From: Methylococcaceae bacterium
GTDB lineage: Bacteria > Pseudomonadota > Gammaproteobacteria > Methylococcales > Methylococcaceae
Direction of reading: 5' to 3'
Assembly (NCBI GenBank): GCA_012026715.1
Contig: VEPB01000346.1
Span: forward strand, 1-42,173
DNA length: 42,173 bases
The notes below the pieces were generated by a model. The model was not told the DNA's origin, did no database searches, and saw only the letters and a list, made by a program, of their open reading frames with translations. Made by a program: the position numbers and the translations under genes. This document shows positions 31,199-40,624 of the stretch, in pieces; the first letter of the stretch is position 1; every line of letters begins with the position of its first letter.

Positions 31199-32057
31199 CT
31201 CCGATCAGGCAGCAGGAATTCGCAAGATGATTCAGCCAAAGCCGGTGCGGGTCCTGGCCGTCGCCAGCGGCAAGGGCGGCGTCGGCAAGACCAACGTATC
31301 CATCAATCTGGGATGTTGCCTCTCCAACTTGGGCCGCACGGTGGCACTGATGGATGCCGACATGGGCCTGGCCAACGTGGACGTGCTGTTGGGACTGCAG
31401 CCCAAGTACAACCTTTCCCACGTGCTGAGCGGAGAGCGCACCTTGGAGGAAATCATCGTGGTTGGCCCCGCCGGGTTGCGAGTGGTTCCGGGCGCTTCCG
31501 GGATCCAGCGCATGGCTGAGCTTTCGGCGGCGGAGCAGTCCGGGGTGATCAGCGCCTTCGGCGCCATCGGCGAGGACATCGATGTCCTGATCGTCGATAC
31601 CGCCGCCGGCATCTCCAACGGGGTAGTGACCTTTACCCGGGCCTGTCAGGACATCATTTTGGTGGTGTGCGACGAGCCGACCTCGCTGACCGACGTGTAC
31701 GCCTTCATCAAGCTGATGAACCGGGACTACGGGATTTTCCGCTTTCAGATTCTCGCCAACATGGTGCGCGACGAGCGCCAGGGGCGTCAGCTTTTCGACA
31801 AGCTCAGCCTGGTGACGGACCGCTATCTGGACGTGACGATTAATTACCTGGGCGCCATTCCCCAGGACGACAATCTGCGCAAATCGGTGCAGAAGCAGAC
31901 CCCGGTGTCGCTGTTGTTTCCCCAAAGCAAATCGGCGGAAGCATTCCGCAATTTGGCCCGCAAGGTCGACTCGCTCCCCATGGCGAGCCAGGCCAGTGGT
32001 AGACTCGAATTTTTCGTGGAGCGAATGATCCAGTTCAGCCGCGCGGTCCATGCATGA
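31191..32057 (+). CDS. flhG: MinD/ParA-like flagellar number regulator FlhG (FleN)
   Basis: VASGKGGVGKTNVSINLG; start at 31191 overlapping flhF stop. Confidence 0.95.
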   Translation: MFNSDQAAGIRKMIQPKPVRVLAVASGKGGVGKTNVSINLGCCLSNLGRTVALMDADMGLANVDVLLGLQPKYNLSHVLSGERTLEEIIVVGPAGLRVVPGASGIQRMAELSAAEQSGVISAFGAIGEDIDVLIVDTAAGISNGVVTFTRACQDIILVVCDEPTSLTDVYAFIKLMNRDYGIFRFQILANMVRDERQGRQLFDKLSLVTDRYLDVTINYLGAIPQDDNLRKSVQKQTPVSLLFPQSKSAEAFRNLARKVDSLPMASQASGRLEFFVERMIQFSRAVHA

Positions 32058-32836
32058 ATGCCATCGGCGCTTACCAAGCGATGCAAGCCCCCAGCCTGGA
32101 TTACCTGGTCCGGGAGCATGCGCCCTTGGTCAAGCGCATCGCCTACCATCTGCTGGCGCGGTTGCCGCCGTCGGTGCAAGTTGATGATCTGATCCAGGCC
32201 GGCATGGAAGGCCTGCTGGAATCTGCCCGCCATTACGATCCCAGTCAGGGCGCCAGCTTCGAGACTTACGCCGGCATCCGCATCCGCGGCGCCATGCTGG
32301 ACGAGCTGCGGCGCTACGATTGGACGCCGCGCTCGGTGCACCGCAAGGCACGGGAAGTGGCCGAGGCGATGCGCGACATCGAGGTGCGAACCGGCCGTGA
32401 CGCCCGCGACGGCGAAGTGGCCGAGCGGCTGAGCATTTCCGTCGCCGAGTATCACCAGATCCTCCAGGATGCCCAGAGCAGCCGGGTGTTTAGCATCGAC
32501 GAACTGCTGGAAAGCGGGGACTCGGTGTTGGACGAATGCGCCGACAATCGCGACGGCCCCATCGAACAATTGACCGAAATCGGCTTTACCCAGGCCCTTG
32601 CCGATGCCATCGCCGGATTGCCCGAACGGGAGCGGCTGGTGGTGTCGCTGTATTACGAGGAAGAGCTGAACCTCAAGGAAATCGGTGCCGTGTTGGGCGT
32701 CAGCGAATCCCGGGTTTGTCAAATACAGAGCCAGGCCATGCTGCGCTTGCGCGGCCGCATGGCCGAATGGCTGGATGTCGATCCAGGCTCAGCCAGACCA
32801 AAATCCAAGAAACGGGAGGGGCGGGGGGCAGCCTGA
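32054..32836 (+). CDS. fliA: Flagellar sigma factor FliA (sigma28)
   Basis: EHAPLVKRIAYHLLARLPPSVQVDDLIQAGMEGLLE; sigma4 HTH. Confidence 0.97.
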   Translation: MNAIGAYQAMQAPSLDYLVREHAPLVKRIAYHLLARLPPSVQVDDLIQAGMEGLLESARHYDPSQGASFETYAGIRIRGAMLDELRRYDWTPRSVHRKAREVAEAMRDIEVRTGRDARDGEVAERLSISVAEYHQILQDAQSSRVFSIDELLESGDSVLDECADNRDGPIEQLTEIGFTQALADAIAGLPERERLVVSLYYEEELNLKEIGAVLGVSESRVCQIQSQAMLRLRGRMAEWLDVDPGSARPKSKKREGRGAA

Positions 32837-32869
32837 CGCCTTGCCATCGCCTCGTATCGGCCTTAGCCC

Positions 32870-33661
32870 ATGGACCCATTAAGCATCATCGGCATCATCC
32901 TTGGCTTGGGCGCCGTCTTTGGCGGCAACATGCTGGAAGGTGGCCATATCAGTTCGCTGATGAATGGGCCGGCCTTCGTCATCGTGTTCGGAGGCACGCT
33001 GGGGGCGGTGTTGCTGCAGACGCCGCTACCGATCTTCCTGCATGCCCTGAAAACGCTTCAGCGGGTGTTCAAGCCGCCGGCCGTCGACCAGGAGGGGCTG
33101 ATCAAGAAAGTCGTCAGCTGGAGTACCCTGGCCCGCCGCGAAGGCCTGCTGGGATTGGAAAACATGATCGCGGCCGAGCCGGATTCGTTCGCCCGCAAGG
33201 GCCTGCAGTTGCTGGTGGACGGCAATGAGCCCGAGGTGATCCGCGACAGCCTGGAGGTGGAGATGACCACCCGCCAGGAATGGGATGTCCAGGCCTCCAA
33301 GGTGCTGGAAGGCATGGGCGGATTTTCCCCCACCATCGGCATCATCGGCGCGGTGATGGGCTTGATCCATGTCATGCAGAACCTGTCCGACCCCAGCAAG
33401 CTGGGGGCGGGCATTGCGACGGCGTTCGTCGCCACCATTTACGGGGTGGGGCTGGCCAACCTGCTGTTCATCCCCATCGCCAACAAGCTCAAGTCGGTTG
33501 CGCTCCATGTCAACCAGGGCCGGGAGTTGTTGCTGGAGGGGGTGATCTCCATCGCCGAAGGGGAGAATCCCCGTAACATCGAGATGAAACTGTCCGGGTT
33601 CATGATGGAACAGCAAACCGCCAAGGCCGCGAAGCCGCCTCCCGCCAAGCCGAAAAAATGA
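32870..33661 (+). CDS. motC: MotA/MotC-type flagellar motor stator subunit
   Basis: MDPLSIIGIILGLGAVFGGNMLEGGHISSLMN; SPTIGIIGAVMGLIHVM. Confidence 0.9.
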   Translation: MDPLSIIGIILGLGAVFGGNMLEGGHISSLMNGPAFVIVFGGTLGAVLLQTPLPIFLHALKTLQRVFKPPAVDQEGLIKKVVSWSTLARREGLLGLENMIAAEPDSFARKGLQLLVDGNEPEVIRDSLEVEMTTRQEWDVQASKVLEGMGGFSPTIGIIGAVMGLIHVMQNLSDPSKLGAGIATAFVATIYGVGLANLLFIPIANKLKSVALHVNQGRELLLEGVISIAEGENPRNIEMKLSGFMMEQQTAKAAKPPPAKPKK

Positions 33662-34536
33662 GCCGCCGTCGCAAGCAAGGTCACGAGGAGCACGTCAACC
33701 TGGAACGTTGGCTGGTTTCCTACGCCGATTTCATCACCCTGCTGTTTGCCTTTTTCGTGGTGATGTATTCCATTTCCTCGGTCAACGAAGGCAAGTACCG
33801 GGTGCTCTCCGATACCTTGAGCCGCGCTTTCGATCCCAAAACGTCGGCAGGGGATAAAACGATGGCCAAAGACATCGTCCAGGACGGATTGCGCCCGGGT
33901 CGCGACATGGCGCAGCTTCCCATCGACGAAAAGCTGGTCCCGGACAATCCAGCGGTCATTGAACAGAACGGCAAGCCGGGCGAGGATGAGGCTCAGCTGG
34001 CCAGGGTGGCTGAGGAGCTGAATCAGGTCTTGGCCCCGTACATTCAGGATGACCTGATCAATATCAAGCGCGATAAGGCCTGGCTCGAAGTGGAAATGAA
34101 GAGTGGACTGCTGTTCGCTTCCGGCAGCGCCAGTCTTTCAACCGAATCTGTTCCCATGCTGGATAAGCTGGCGGCAATCTTCAAGGAAATTCCCAACGCG
34201 ATTCAGGTGGAAGGGCATACCGATAACCGCCCCATCAATACTCGCGAGTTTCCCTCCAACTGGGAACTGTCGGCTGCCCGTGCCGCCAGCGTGGTGCATC
34301 AGTTGATGCGGGCGGGGGTCGACCCGGTGCGCATGGGGGCCTTATCCTATGGCGAATACCACCCCTTGGTGGATAACGGTAGTGAGGAGGGGCGCTACCA
34401 GAATCGGCGGGTGACCATCGTGCTGCAAGCCCAGTCGATGGCACGTTACAAGCTGCCGAGCGACAGCCAAGCCGGTTCGGTTCCACCGCCGCCCATCACG
34501 CCCGTCCCGGCCAAGCCGCCCGTATTGGGACGCTGA
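33658..34536 (+). CDS. motD: MotB/MotD-type stator subunit with OmpA-like domain
   Basis: RWLVSYADFITLLFAFFVVMYSISSVNEGKYRVLS; EGHTDNRPINTREFPSNWELSAARAASV. Confidence 0.92.
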   Translation: MSRRRKQGHEEHVNLERWLVSYADFITLLFAFFVVMYSISSVNEGKYRVLSDTLSRAFDPKTSAGDKTMAKDIVQDGLRPGRDMAQLPIDEKLVPDNPAVIEQNGKPGEDEAQLARVAEELNQVLAPYIQDDLINIKRDKAWLEVEMKSGLLFASGSASLSTESVPMLDKLAAIFKEIPNAIQVEGHTDNRPINTREFPSNWELSAARAASVVHQLMRAGVDPVRMGALSYGEYHPLVDNGSEEGRYQNRRVTIVLQAQSMARYKLPSDSQAGSVPPPPITPVPAKPPVLGR

Positions 34537-34647
34537 GAGGGAATTCTCGATAGCCACCCGGTCCATGGCGGCGCTTCCCCGGCAACTGCGGCGGGGACCG
34601 GAAGTGGTGGGTAACCAAAAACGCAAGATAGAGTATTCCCTGCGACC

Positions 34648-35046
34648 ATGCTCATGGACAACCTGATTCCCTTGATCGTTTCCCTGGCTGCCTTCCTGGC
34701 AATTGCATGGCTTGCCCGAACCGTGGCTTCCGGACGGCGCGAAGTGAATCAGTTGCGCAGCCAGCTGCAGCAACTGTCCGCTCAGCTGGCCGAACAGGGC
34801 ATGGAATTGGACGGTCTTTGCGCCGCGGGCGTGCACTTGGACCGTCACCTGATCGACCAGGGCGGTCGTCTCAGGGATTGTGCCGAGAGATTGGCTACAT
34901 TGCAGTCCCAGGAATCGGCCAACTCGCCTTATCATGCCGCCATCGAGATGATCCGGAAGGGGGCTGAGGCCGCCGAGGTTGCCCAGCAGCTCGGCATCTC
35001 CCTATCGGAAGCTGAATTGCTGGTGCGCCTGCATCGCATGGGTTGA
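34648..35046 (+). CDS. DUF2802-like protein
   Basis: N-terminal TM, coiled coil, C-terminal YHAAIEMIRKGAEAAEVAQQLGISLSEAELLVRLHR; typical end of flagellar/chemotaxis operon. Confidence 0.8.
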   Translation: MLMDNLIPLIVSLAAFLAIAWLARTVASGRREVNQLRSQLQQLSAQLAEQGMELDGLCAAGVHLDRHLIDQGGRLRDCAERLATLQSQESANSPYHAAIEMIRKGAEAAEVAQQLGISLSEAELLVRLHRMG

Positions 35047-35108
35047 GCGCGCCCTTCGCCGCCGCGAGTGGCTAAACCAGGCCGGTACCCGGCGGTCAGA
35101 CCGGGTCA

Positions 35109-35128
35109 GGCCCGGCCACTGCCGGGCC
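35109..35128 (+). terminator. Hairpin downstream of flagellar locus
   Basis: GGCCCGGC-CACT-GCCGGGCC perfect 8-bp stem; weak T-tract. Confidence 0.4.
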
Positions 35129-35776
35129 ATCGTCTTGCAAACGGCGTGTCGGTGGAATTTGGTCCAGTCCGTTTGCATCGTCAAATCCGTTCTCCCATCA
35201 GCCACGCTCGACGGACGCCGTTGGCGGCGATCGCCTGCGCGCAGATTGAAACGCAGCCGGACTAAGACTCCTTGAGTCTTGCCATCGGACATCACCAAGA
35301 AACCAATTACAGGGCGGAACGGAGTCTGCCCCCATTAATCGCCAGGGCGCACGGATGTATTAAGCCTGGACCATCCTTGATTCCTGGCCCCCGGCATTCC
35401 CTTCCGGGGTGACGAGGTAATCCTTAATTTGAGGAAGCGCTGAATAAATCCTTCCGGGATTTCTCAGCGTCCGTCGCCGAAAGCCCGGTTTCCCGGTGCC
35501 TCAGAAAATCAGCGTCTCCTTGACGGCACCACCCATCCATCCCCGTCTTCGTCGGCTTTGGCCGCCCACCACCACCACCCGACAGTCGCTTCGCCGAACG
35601 TGGCGCCACGCTGCCATCGGTCGCCCTAAACCCGACTGTTACCGTTTCTTAAAACAGTTGTAACAAAGGCCCCGTATCGTGTGCCGCGAAAGGAATCGCA
35701 AGGGACAGGCCGGAATCCCCTCACCGGCGACAAACCTAAGCGTCGGCGCCAGGAGCGGCGCACCAGGAAGTAGAAG

Positions 35777-35852
35777 TTGTATCGCCACACTCGTCGCGAG
35801 ACGGGGCCGGAAAGCCACGGGTCTTGGAAAAAGACGGCCGGGTTGCATGAAG
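35777..35852 (+). ncRNA. GEMM-I (cyclic-di-GMP-I) riboswitch-like element
   Basis: P2 CGTC-GCGA-GACG with GNRA loop; core GGAAAGCCACGGG; P3 GTCTT-GGAAA-AAGAC; 3' GGCCGGGTTGC. See finding for alignment to Vc2 numbering. Confidence 0.65.
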
Positions 35853-35953
35853 CGAGGCTAGAACCTTTCCTTTCCTGTCAACCGGGGGTTCGATGGACCG
35901 AAGGTCGGGCGGGAGTGTTCGGACTACATCAATCTACCTATCGAGGGTTACTC

Positions 35954-36820
35954 ATGAAAGTTAAAGCTCTTGTCGCCGGTTTGCTGCTGGCTGCAGCCGG
36001 TACGTCCCACGCGGCTCTGATCGCCAATGGCGTCACTGAAGTGCACGGTGGAACCCCGGCTGGCGTCGGCCCTACCGCTGACGTTACCCACGGCGGCGAC
36101 CTGTTCCTGGTGGTCTTGGACGAGACCAACGGCAACACCTATTTTCAGAACCTGAACACCGACATGGTCGCGTTCAAGAACACGTTGTCGCTGTCCAACC
36201 AGAGCTTCGCCATCGACGCGCTGGGGCAGCCCTTCCTGTCCTCCGCCACCGACACCTACCACTGGGCGGTGTTCGCCGACAACAGCCTGCGCGGTGTGGT
36301 CCAGACTCGCGCCGGGGTTACCAATTACGGCAACGTCGCTGACTGGGGTTTCCTCACCACCGGTGGCAACACCGGCACAGCGGCCGGATTTGCTGTCACT
36401 AACGTCAATGTCTCCGACGTAGTCAACACCAAGCTGCCGCAGAACGTGATCGCCAACGCCAACACCGGCCTGGCCCTGAGCGGCACCAACTCCGCTGTTT
36501 TCCTGCCGGGCGATCTGGCCGATTTCAGCAAGCAGGGCGGCAGCCTGGCTGCTAGCCAGATCTTCAACGGCACCCAGACCAATGCGGCCTTCAGCGCTGC
36601 CGGCAGCGACATCTCCACCTTCTGGTATGTCAGCTACGACGCCTTGCATAAGCCCAATTTCCCAACGGTCAACCTGCTGGGCAACTTGACCCTCACCACC
36701 AACCAACTGAGTTTCGCCACCGCCCACGTCAGCAATGTTCCGGTTCCCGCCGCCATTTGGCTGTTGGGTTCGGCCCTGGCCGGTTTCGCGACCGTCGCCC
36801 GCCGCGAAAAGAAGGCCTGA
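35954..36820 (+). CDS. Secreted VPxPA-CTERM sorting-domain protein
   Basis: Signal peptide MKVKALVAGLLLAAAGTSHAA; C-terminus VPVPAAIWLLGSALAGFATVARREKKA. Confidence 0.88.
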   Translation: MKVKALVAGLLLAAAGTSHAALIANGVTEVHGGTPAGVGPTADVTHGGDLFLVVLDETNGNTYFQNLNTDMVAFKNTLSLSNQSFAIDALGQPFLSSATDTYHWAVFADNSLRGVVQTRAGVTNYGNVADWGFLTTGGNTGTAAGFAVTNVNVSDVVNTKLPQNVIANANTGLALSGTNSAVFLPGDLADFSKQGGSLAASQIFNGTQTNAAFSAAGSDISTFWYVSYDALHKPNFPTVNLLGNLTLTTNQLSFATAHVSNVPVPAAIWLLGSALAGFATVARREKKA

Positions 36821-36828
36821 TCCACCCC

Positions 36829-36855
36829 GTGCACCCCGTCTCCGGCGGGGTGCAC
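36829..36855 (+). terminator. Intercistronic hairpin (partial terminator/attenuator)
   Basis: GTGCACCCCG-TCTCCGG-CGGGGTGCAC perfect 10-bp stem, followed by TCGTTT. Confidence 0.5.
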
Positions 36856-36883
36856 TCGTTTACGACACACCGAGGAAATAGCA

Positions 36884-38554
36884 ATGCGCAAGAACCATCT
36901 CTCCCTGGCCGTGACCGCCGCCCTGCTGGCCGGCGCTCAGGGCGCCAATGCCGCTTATACGTCCGGTACCACTCCTGACCTGGAGATCTACATTTCCGGC
37001 GCTTCGGCCCAGGACAAGGGCATCGACTTGCTGATCCGCAATGTCTTGCAGGTCAACGACGGCAACCTGGTCAAGTTCATCGACGTCGGCACCGCGGCCG
37101 GCACCCAGGTGGGCAAGGCCCAGACCGCCTGGACTTTCACCCTGGACAAGGCCAAGGTAACCGGCCTGACCATCACCGGCAGCGCCGCCGGCGGCAACCC
37201 CATCGTCACCGTCCACAAGTACTCCAGCGGCGGTTCCTTCAACGGCATCGGTCCCCTGTTGGGCTCCAATCCCAGCAACGTGCCGACCTCGCTGTCTTAC
37301 ATGGCCATTAGCGCCGCCAACTGCAACGCCAGCTTCCAGTGCAACACCAGCGGTGCCGGCGCCACGGTCAGCAAGATCCCCGACCTGGGCGTGGCCGACG
37401 TCAACACCGAGATGTTCCAGGGCCTGAACGTGCCGACGGGTACCGCGGTACCGCCGGTCGCCAAGGCATCCACCCTGCTGAACGAAAAGGAAGCCGCTGG
37501 CGTCGCGTTCGGCATCGTGGTCAACAACAACCTGTATAACGCGCTGCAGGACGCCCAGATCGCCAACGGTCAGATCGTTCCTCCGGCCGGCGGTTGCCCG
37601 CAGGCTGCCCAGACCGGCGGCAACACCAGCTTCCTGCCCGCCACCGGCGGGACCAGCCCGGTTTCCGGCTACGGCACGGCGGTCGGCGACGATACCTGCA
37701 TGCCCAGCCTGAGCAAGGCCCAGGTCACGGCCCTGCTGGGTGGTGACATCGCAAGCTGGGAGAAGATCCAGGTGCGCGTCGGAGCCGCCAATAAGCCGCT
37801 GACCGATGCTTCCTTTGATCCCGGTGTGACCTCCGGCATCCTGGGTGGCGTGGCCCCTGTCGTGCATTGCACCCGCGTGGCCGGTTCGGGCACCAAGGCC
37901 ACGGCCAACGCCGTGTTCCTCAATGCGCCCTGCACCGCGAACGGTGAACCGCCTGCCACCGCCTACGACGTGACTAACGGCCCTGCCGTGATGCAGATGT
38001 CAGGCTCCGGTGGCGTCGAGAGCTGCCTGTCGGATGCCGACAACGCCACGTCCACGGCGACCGACGTCAACCTGCACAATGTCGGTTTGGACTTCGGTTC
38101 CAAATTCTGGGCCTTCGGCATCCAGAGCACCGAAAACAATGCGGCTCTGACCAAGCCCTATCGCTTCGTGAAGATCGCCGGCTATGCCCCGACCATCAAG
38201 AACACGGCCGAAGGCAAGTACATCGACTGGTCCGAGCAGGCTTTCGTGTGGCGCAAGGACTTCAGCACCGGCACTTGGAACACTGCCGCCAACAAGCCGC
38301 AGCGCCTGGCCGTCCTGACCCAGATCGCCAACAGCACCGGCTCGCCCTCCGTGGTCGCCAGCCTGAATGCCGGCTTCAACCACGGCTTCGGCCAGGCCGG
38401 TCTGTTGGCCCTGGCCAGCAACGGCTTCGCCCAGACCATTCCGTTCGTGGCCACCAATCCGGTGACGGCGTGGACCCACAAGGCCGGCACCGTGCTCGAC
38501 AACTGCCGCGCTCCGACCCACAACAATACCGACCAGCTGTGGGATCTGAAGTAA
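36884..38554 (+). CDS. Secreted PstS/PBP-like protein
   Basis: Signal peptide; DLEIYISGASAQDKGIDLL and CTRVAGSGTKATANAVF resemble PstS-family GAS and RxxGSGT motifs; no ABC permease nearby. Confidence 0.6.
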   Translation: MRKNHLSLAVTAALLAGAQGANAAYTSGTTPDLEIYISGASAQDKGIDLLIRNVLQVNDGNLVKFIDVGTAAGTQVGKAQTAWTFTLDKAKVTGLTITGSAAGGNPIVTVHKYSSGGSFNGIGPLLGSNPSNVPTSLSYMAISAANCNASFQCNTSGAGATVSKIPDLGVADVNTEMFQGLNVPTGTAVPPVAKASTLLNEKEAAGVAFGIVVNNNLYNALQDAQIANGQIVPPAGGCPQAAQTGGNTSFLPATGGTSPVSGYGTAVGDDTCMPSLSKAQVTALLGGDIASWEKIQVRVGAANKPLTDASFDPGVTSGILGGVAPVVHCTRVAGSGTKATANAVFLNAPCTANGEPPATAYDVTNGPAVMQMSGSGGVESCLSDADNATSTATDVNLHNVGLDFGSKFWAFGIQSTENNAALTKPYRFVKIAGYAPTIKNTAEGKYIDWSEQAFVWRKDFSTGTWNTAANKPQRLAVLTQIANSTGSPSVVASLNAGFNHGFGQAGLLALASNGFAQTIPFVATNPVTAWTHKAGTVLDNCRAPTHNNTDQLWDLK

Positions 38555-38620
38555 TCACCCAGGCGTTTTGAACGGACTAGATTGCGCGATATGGATGATT
38601 GAGGGGTCGCCGACGGTGGC

Positions 38621-38660
38621 CCAGGGATGGGCCAGGGATCCCAGGGATCGGGCCAGGGAT
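38621..38660. repeat. Four copies of CCAGGGAT
   Basis: CCAGGGAT at 38621, 38632, 38641, 38653. Confidence 0.8.
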
Positions 38661-38671
38661 CCGAAGGACAC

Positions 38672-38707
38672 CGGAGCGGTGGCGCAAGCCGCCGTTCCCT
38701 ATTTTTG
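38672..38707 (+). terminator. Putative rho-independent terminator
   Basis: GGTGGC-GCAA-GCCGCC stem followed by GTTCCCTATTTTT. Confidence 0.5.
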
Positions 38708-38832
38708 ATGAGCCGCGATTTCGCCGGAGCGCAGGCGCAGCGGCAGACTGTTTCAGATGACCAACGAGAACAAGCCTTGTCGATCCTGAGGGTCGACAGA
38801 TCATGAATTGTGCAGGCCGACATTCGACATGA

Positions 38833-40596
38833 ATGGCTCGGCTTTTTGCGTTACTCCGGATACCCACTTCCATGACCACCTTTCCACCGCCGCGCAGGAC
38901 CCTGTCGCGGGGTCTGCTGCCGCCGGGACTGCCAATCGCCTGGTGTGCCTTTTTTATTCCCGCTGTCGCTATTGCCCCCCGGCGCCTGCTGATCTTGCTG
39001 GGCGGATTGCTGTGGCTGATCGCGTCTCCGGTTCAAGCGAATCCGGTCAAATCGGCGGACGCCCACCAAGCGGCGGCCGAGCCCCAGTTCGACCTGTGGG
39101 AAATCCGGGTGGACGGCAACAGCGTCCTGGAAACCGGAGAAATCGAAAAGACCGTCTATCCCTTCCTCGGTCCCGGCAAGACCATCGACACCGTGGAGCA
39201 GGCGCGCCAGGCGCTGGAAGCCAAGTACCGTGAGCGGGGCTATCAGACGGTGATCGTGGAGATTCCCGAACAGGACGTGGTGGAGGGCGGGGTGTTCCTC
39301 AAGGTGGTGGAAGGCACCATCGAACGCCTGAAGGTGACCGGCTCCCGCTACTACTCTCTGGGCAAGATCCGCGAAGGGGTGCCGGCCCTGGCGGAGGGCC
39401 AGGTCCCCAATCTGGCCAAGGTGCAGGAGCAGGTGGGCGAGCTGGCCAAGCAGTCCGGCGACCGCAGCATCACGCCGGTATTCCGTGCCGGTTCCACGCC
39501 TGGCAAGATGGAGGTGGAGCTGAAGGTGAAGGACGAGTTGCCGCTCCACGGCAGCGTCGAGATGAACGGCCGCAATACCGAGAACACCTCCCGCAGCCGA
39601 CTGTCGGCGTCACTGCGCTACGACAACCTGTGGCAGCGGTTTCATTCGGCTTCGCTGAGCTACCAGGTCTCGCCGGAAAACTATGATGAAGTCGAGGTCT
39701 GGTCCGGCACCTATGTAATGCCCACCGGCATCGCCGACACCCGGCTGGCCATGTACGGCATCGGCATCGCTTCCAACACCCAGCTGGGCGCCAGTGTGGG
39801 CGGGCTGTCGGTGGTCGGCACCGGCTACATCTTCGGCGCCCGCCTGGTGAAGCCCCTGGATTCGGTGGACAACTTCATCCACAGCCTCAGCGTCGGCTTC
39901 GACTACAAGGATTTCAACCAGGGCCTCTCCCTGGTCGGGCAGGATACTCAGCAAACCCCCATCACCTATGTGCCGTTCCAGATCGGCTATGACGCTTCCT
40001 TGCGGGGCGACGGCTGGGTAACCACGGCGAGCACGGCGGCCCACTTCTCCATCCGCGGGCTCGGCAACGACCAGAGTGAGTTCGACGATGGCCAGGGCGG
40101 CGGCAAGCGCTTCGGATCCCGTTCCAACTTTTTCTTTTTCACCGGCGATCTGAAGCATCAGCACCAGCTGCCTTACGACACCCTGGTGACACTGCGGGCC
40201 GGCGGCCAGATCACCGATTCGCCGCTGATCAGCAACGAGCAGTACGCCCTCGGTGGACCGGGCACCGTGCGCGGCTACCACCAGACCCAGCAGCTGGGCG
40301 ACCACGGCGTCAACCTGTCGCTGGAGCTGACCAGCCCCAGCCTGGTTCCGGCCGAATGGGAGGCGGCCCAAAACCTGCGCGCACTGGTGTTCTTCGACTG
40401 GGGTTATCTGTGGATCAAGAACGCGCTGTCGAGCCAAGCTTCCCACTACCAGCTGGCAGCCCCCGGAGCCGGTTTGCGGCTGCGCATGCTCAAGCACCTT
40501 GTGGGCGAGCTGGATTGGGCATATCCCCTGTACCGCCAGGGCACTGTCGATCCCGGCAACCAGCGTGTCGATTTCCGGTTGGCCTATGAGTTCTAG
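38833..40596 (+). CDS. Two-partner secretion transporter TpsB (FhaC/ShlB/HecB family); start 38833 or 38872
   Basis: POTRA domain FDLWEIRVDGNSVLETGEIEKTVYPFLGPGKTIDTVEQARQALEAKYRERGYQTV; beta-barrel with GGPGTVRGYHQTQ and C-terminal RVDFRLAYEF. Confidence 0.93.
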   Translation: MARLFALLRIPTSMTTFPPPRRTLSRGLLPPGLPIAWCAFFIPAVAIAPRRLLILLGGLLWLIASPVQANPVKSADAHQAAAEPQFDLWEIRVDGNSVLETGEIEKTVYPFLGPGKTIDTVEQARQALEAKYRERGYQTVIVEIPEQDVVEGGVFLKVVEGTIERLKVTGSRYYSLGKIREGVPALAEGQVPNLAKVQEQVGELAKQSGDRSITPVFRAGSTPGKMEVELKVKDELPLHGSVEMNGRNTENTSRSRLSASLRYDNLWQRFHSASLSYQVSPENYDEVEVWSGTYVMPTGIADTRLAMYGIGIASNTQLGASVGGLSVVGTGYIFGARLVKPLDSVDNFIHSLSVGFDYKDFNQGLSLVGQDTQQTPITYVPFQIGYDASLRGDGWVTTASTAAHFSIRGLGNDQSEFDDGQGGGKRFGSRSNFFFFTGDLKHQHQLPYDTLVTLRAGGQITDSPLISNEQYALGGPGTVRGYHQTQQLGDHGVNLSLELTSPSLVPAEWEAAQNLRALVFFDWGYLWIKNALSSQASHYQLAAPGAGLRLRMLKHLVGELDWAYPLYRQGTVDPGNQRVDFRLAYEF

Positions 40597-40624
40597 CCTC
40601 CCGCTGCTCCCCATGAACCCTTTC

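Noticed and set aside
35424-35609. Minus ORF of 61 aa and GCGCTGAATAAATCC/GGGATTTCTCAGCG segments as possible IS remnant
   Set aside because: The short inverted similarity is imperfect and no transposase sequence is present; insufficient support.
35680-35770. Possible second, tandem GEMM RNA (CGCGAAAGGAATCGCAAGGGACAGGCCGG)
   Set aside because: Short similarity to GGGAC and CGAAAG only; the AAAGCC core and GGGTTGC 3' half are missing.
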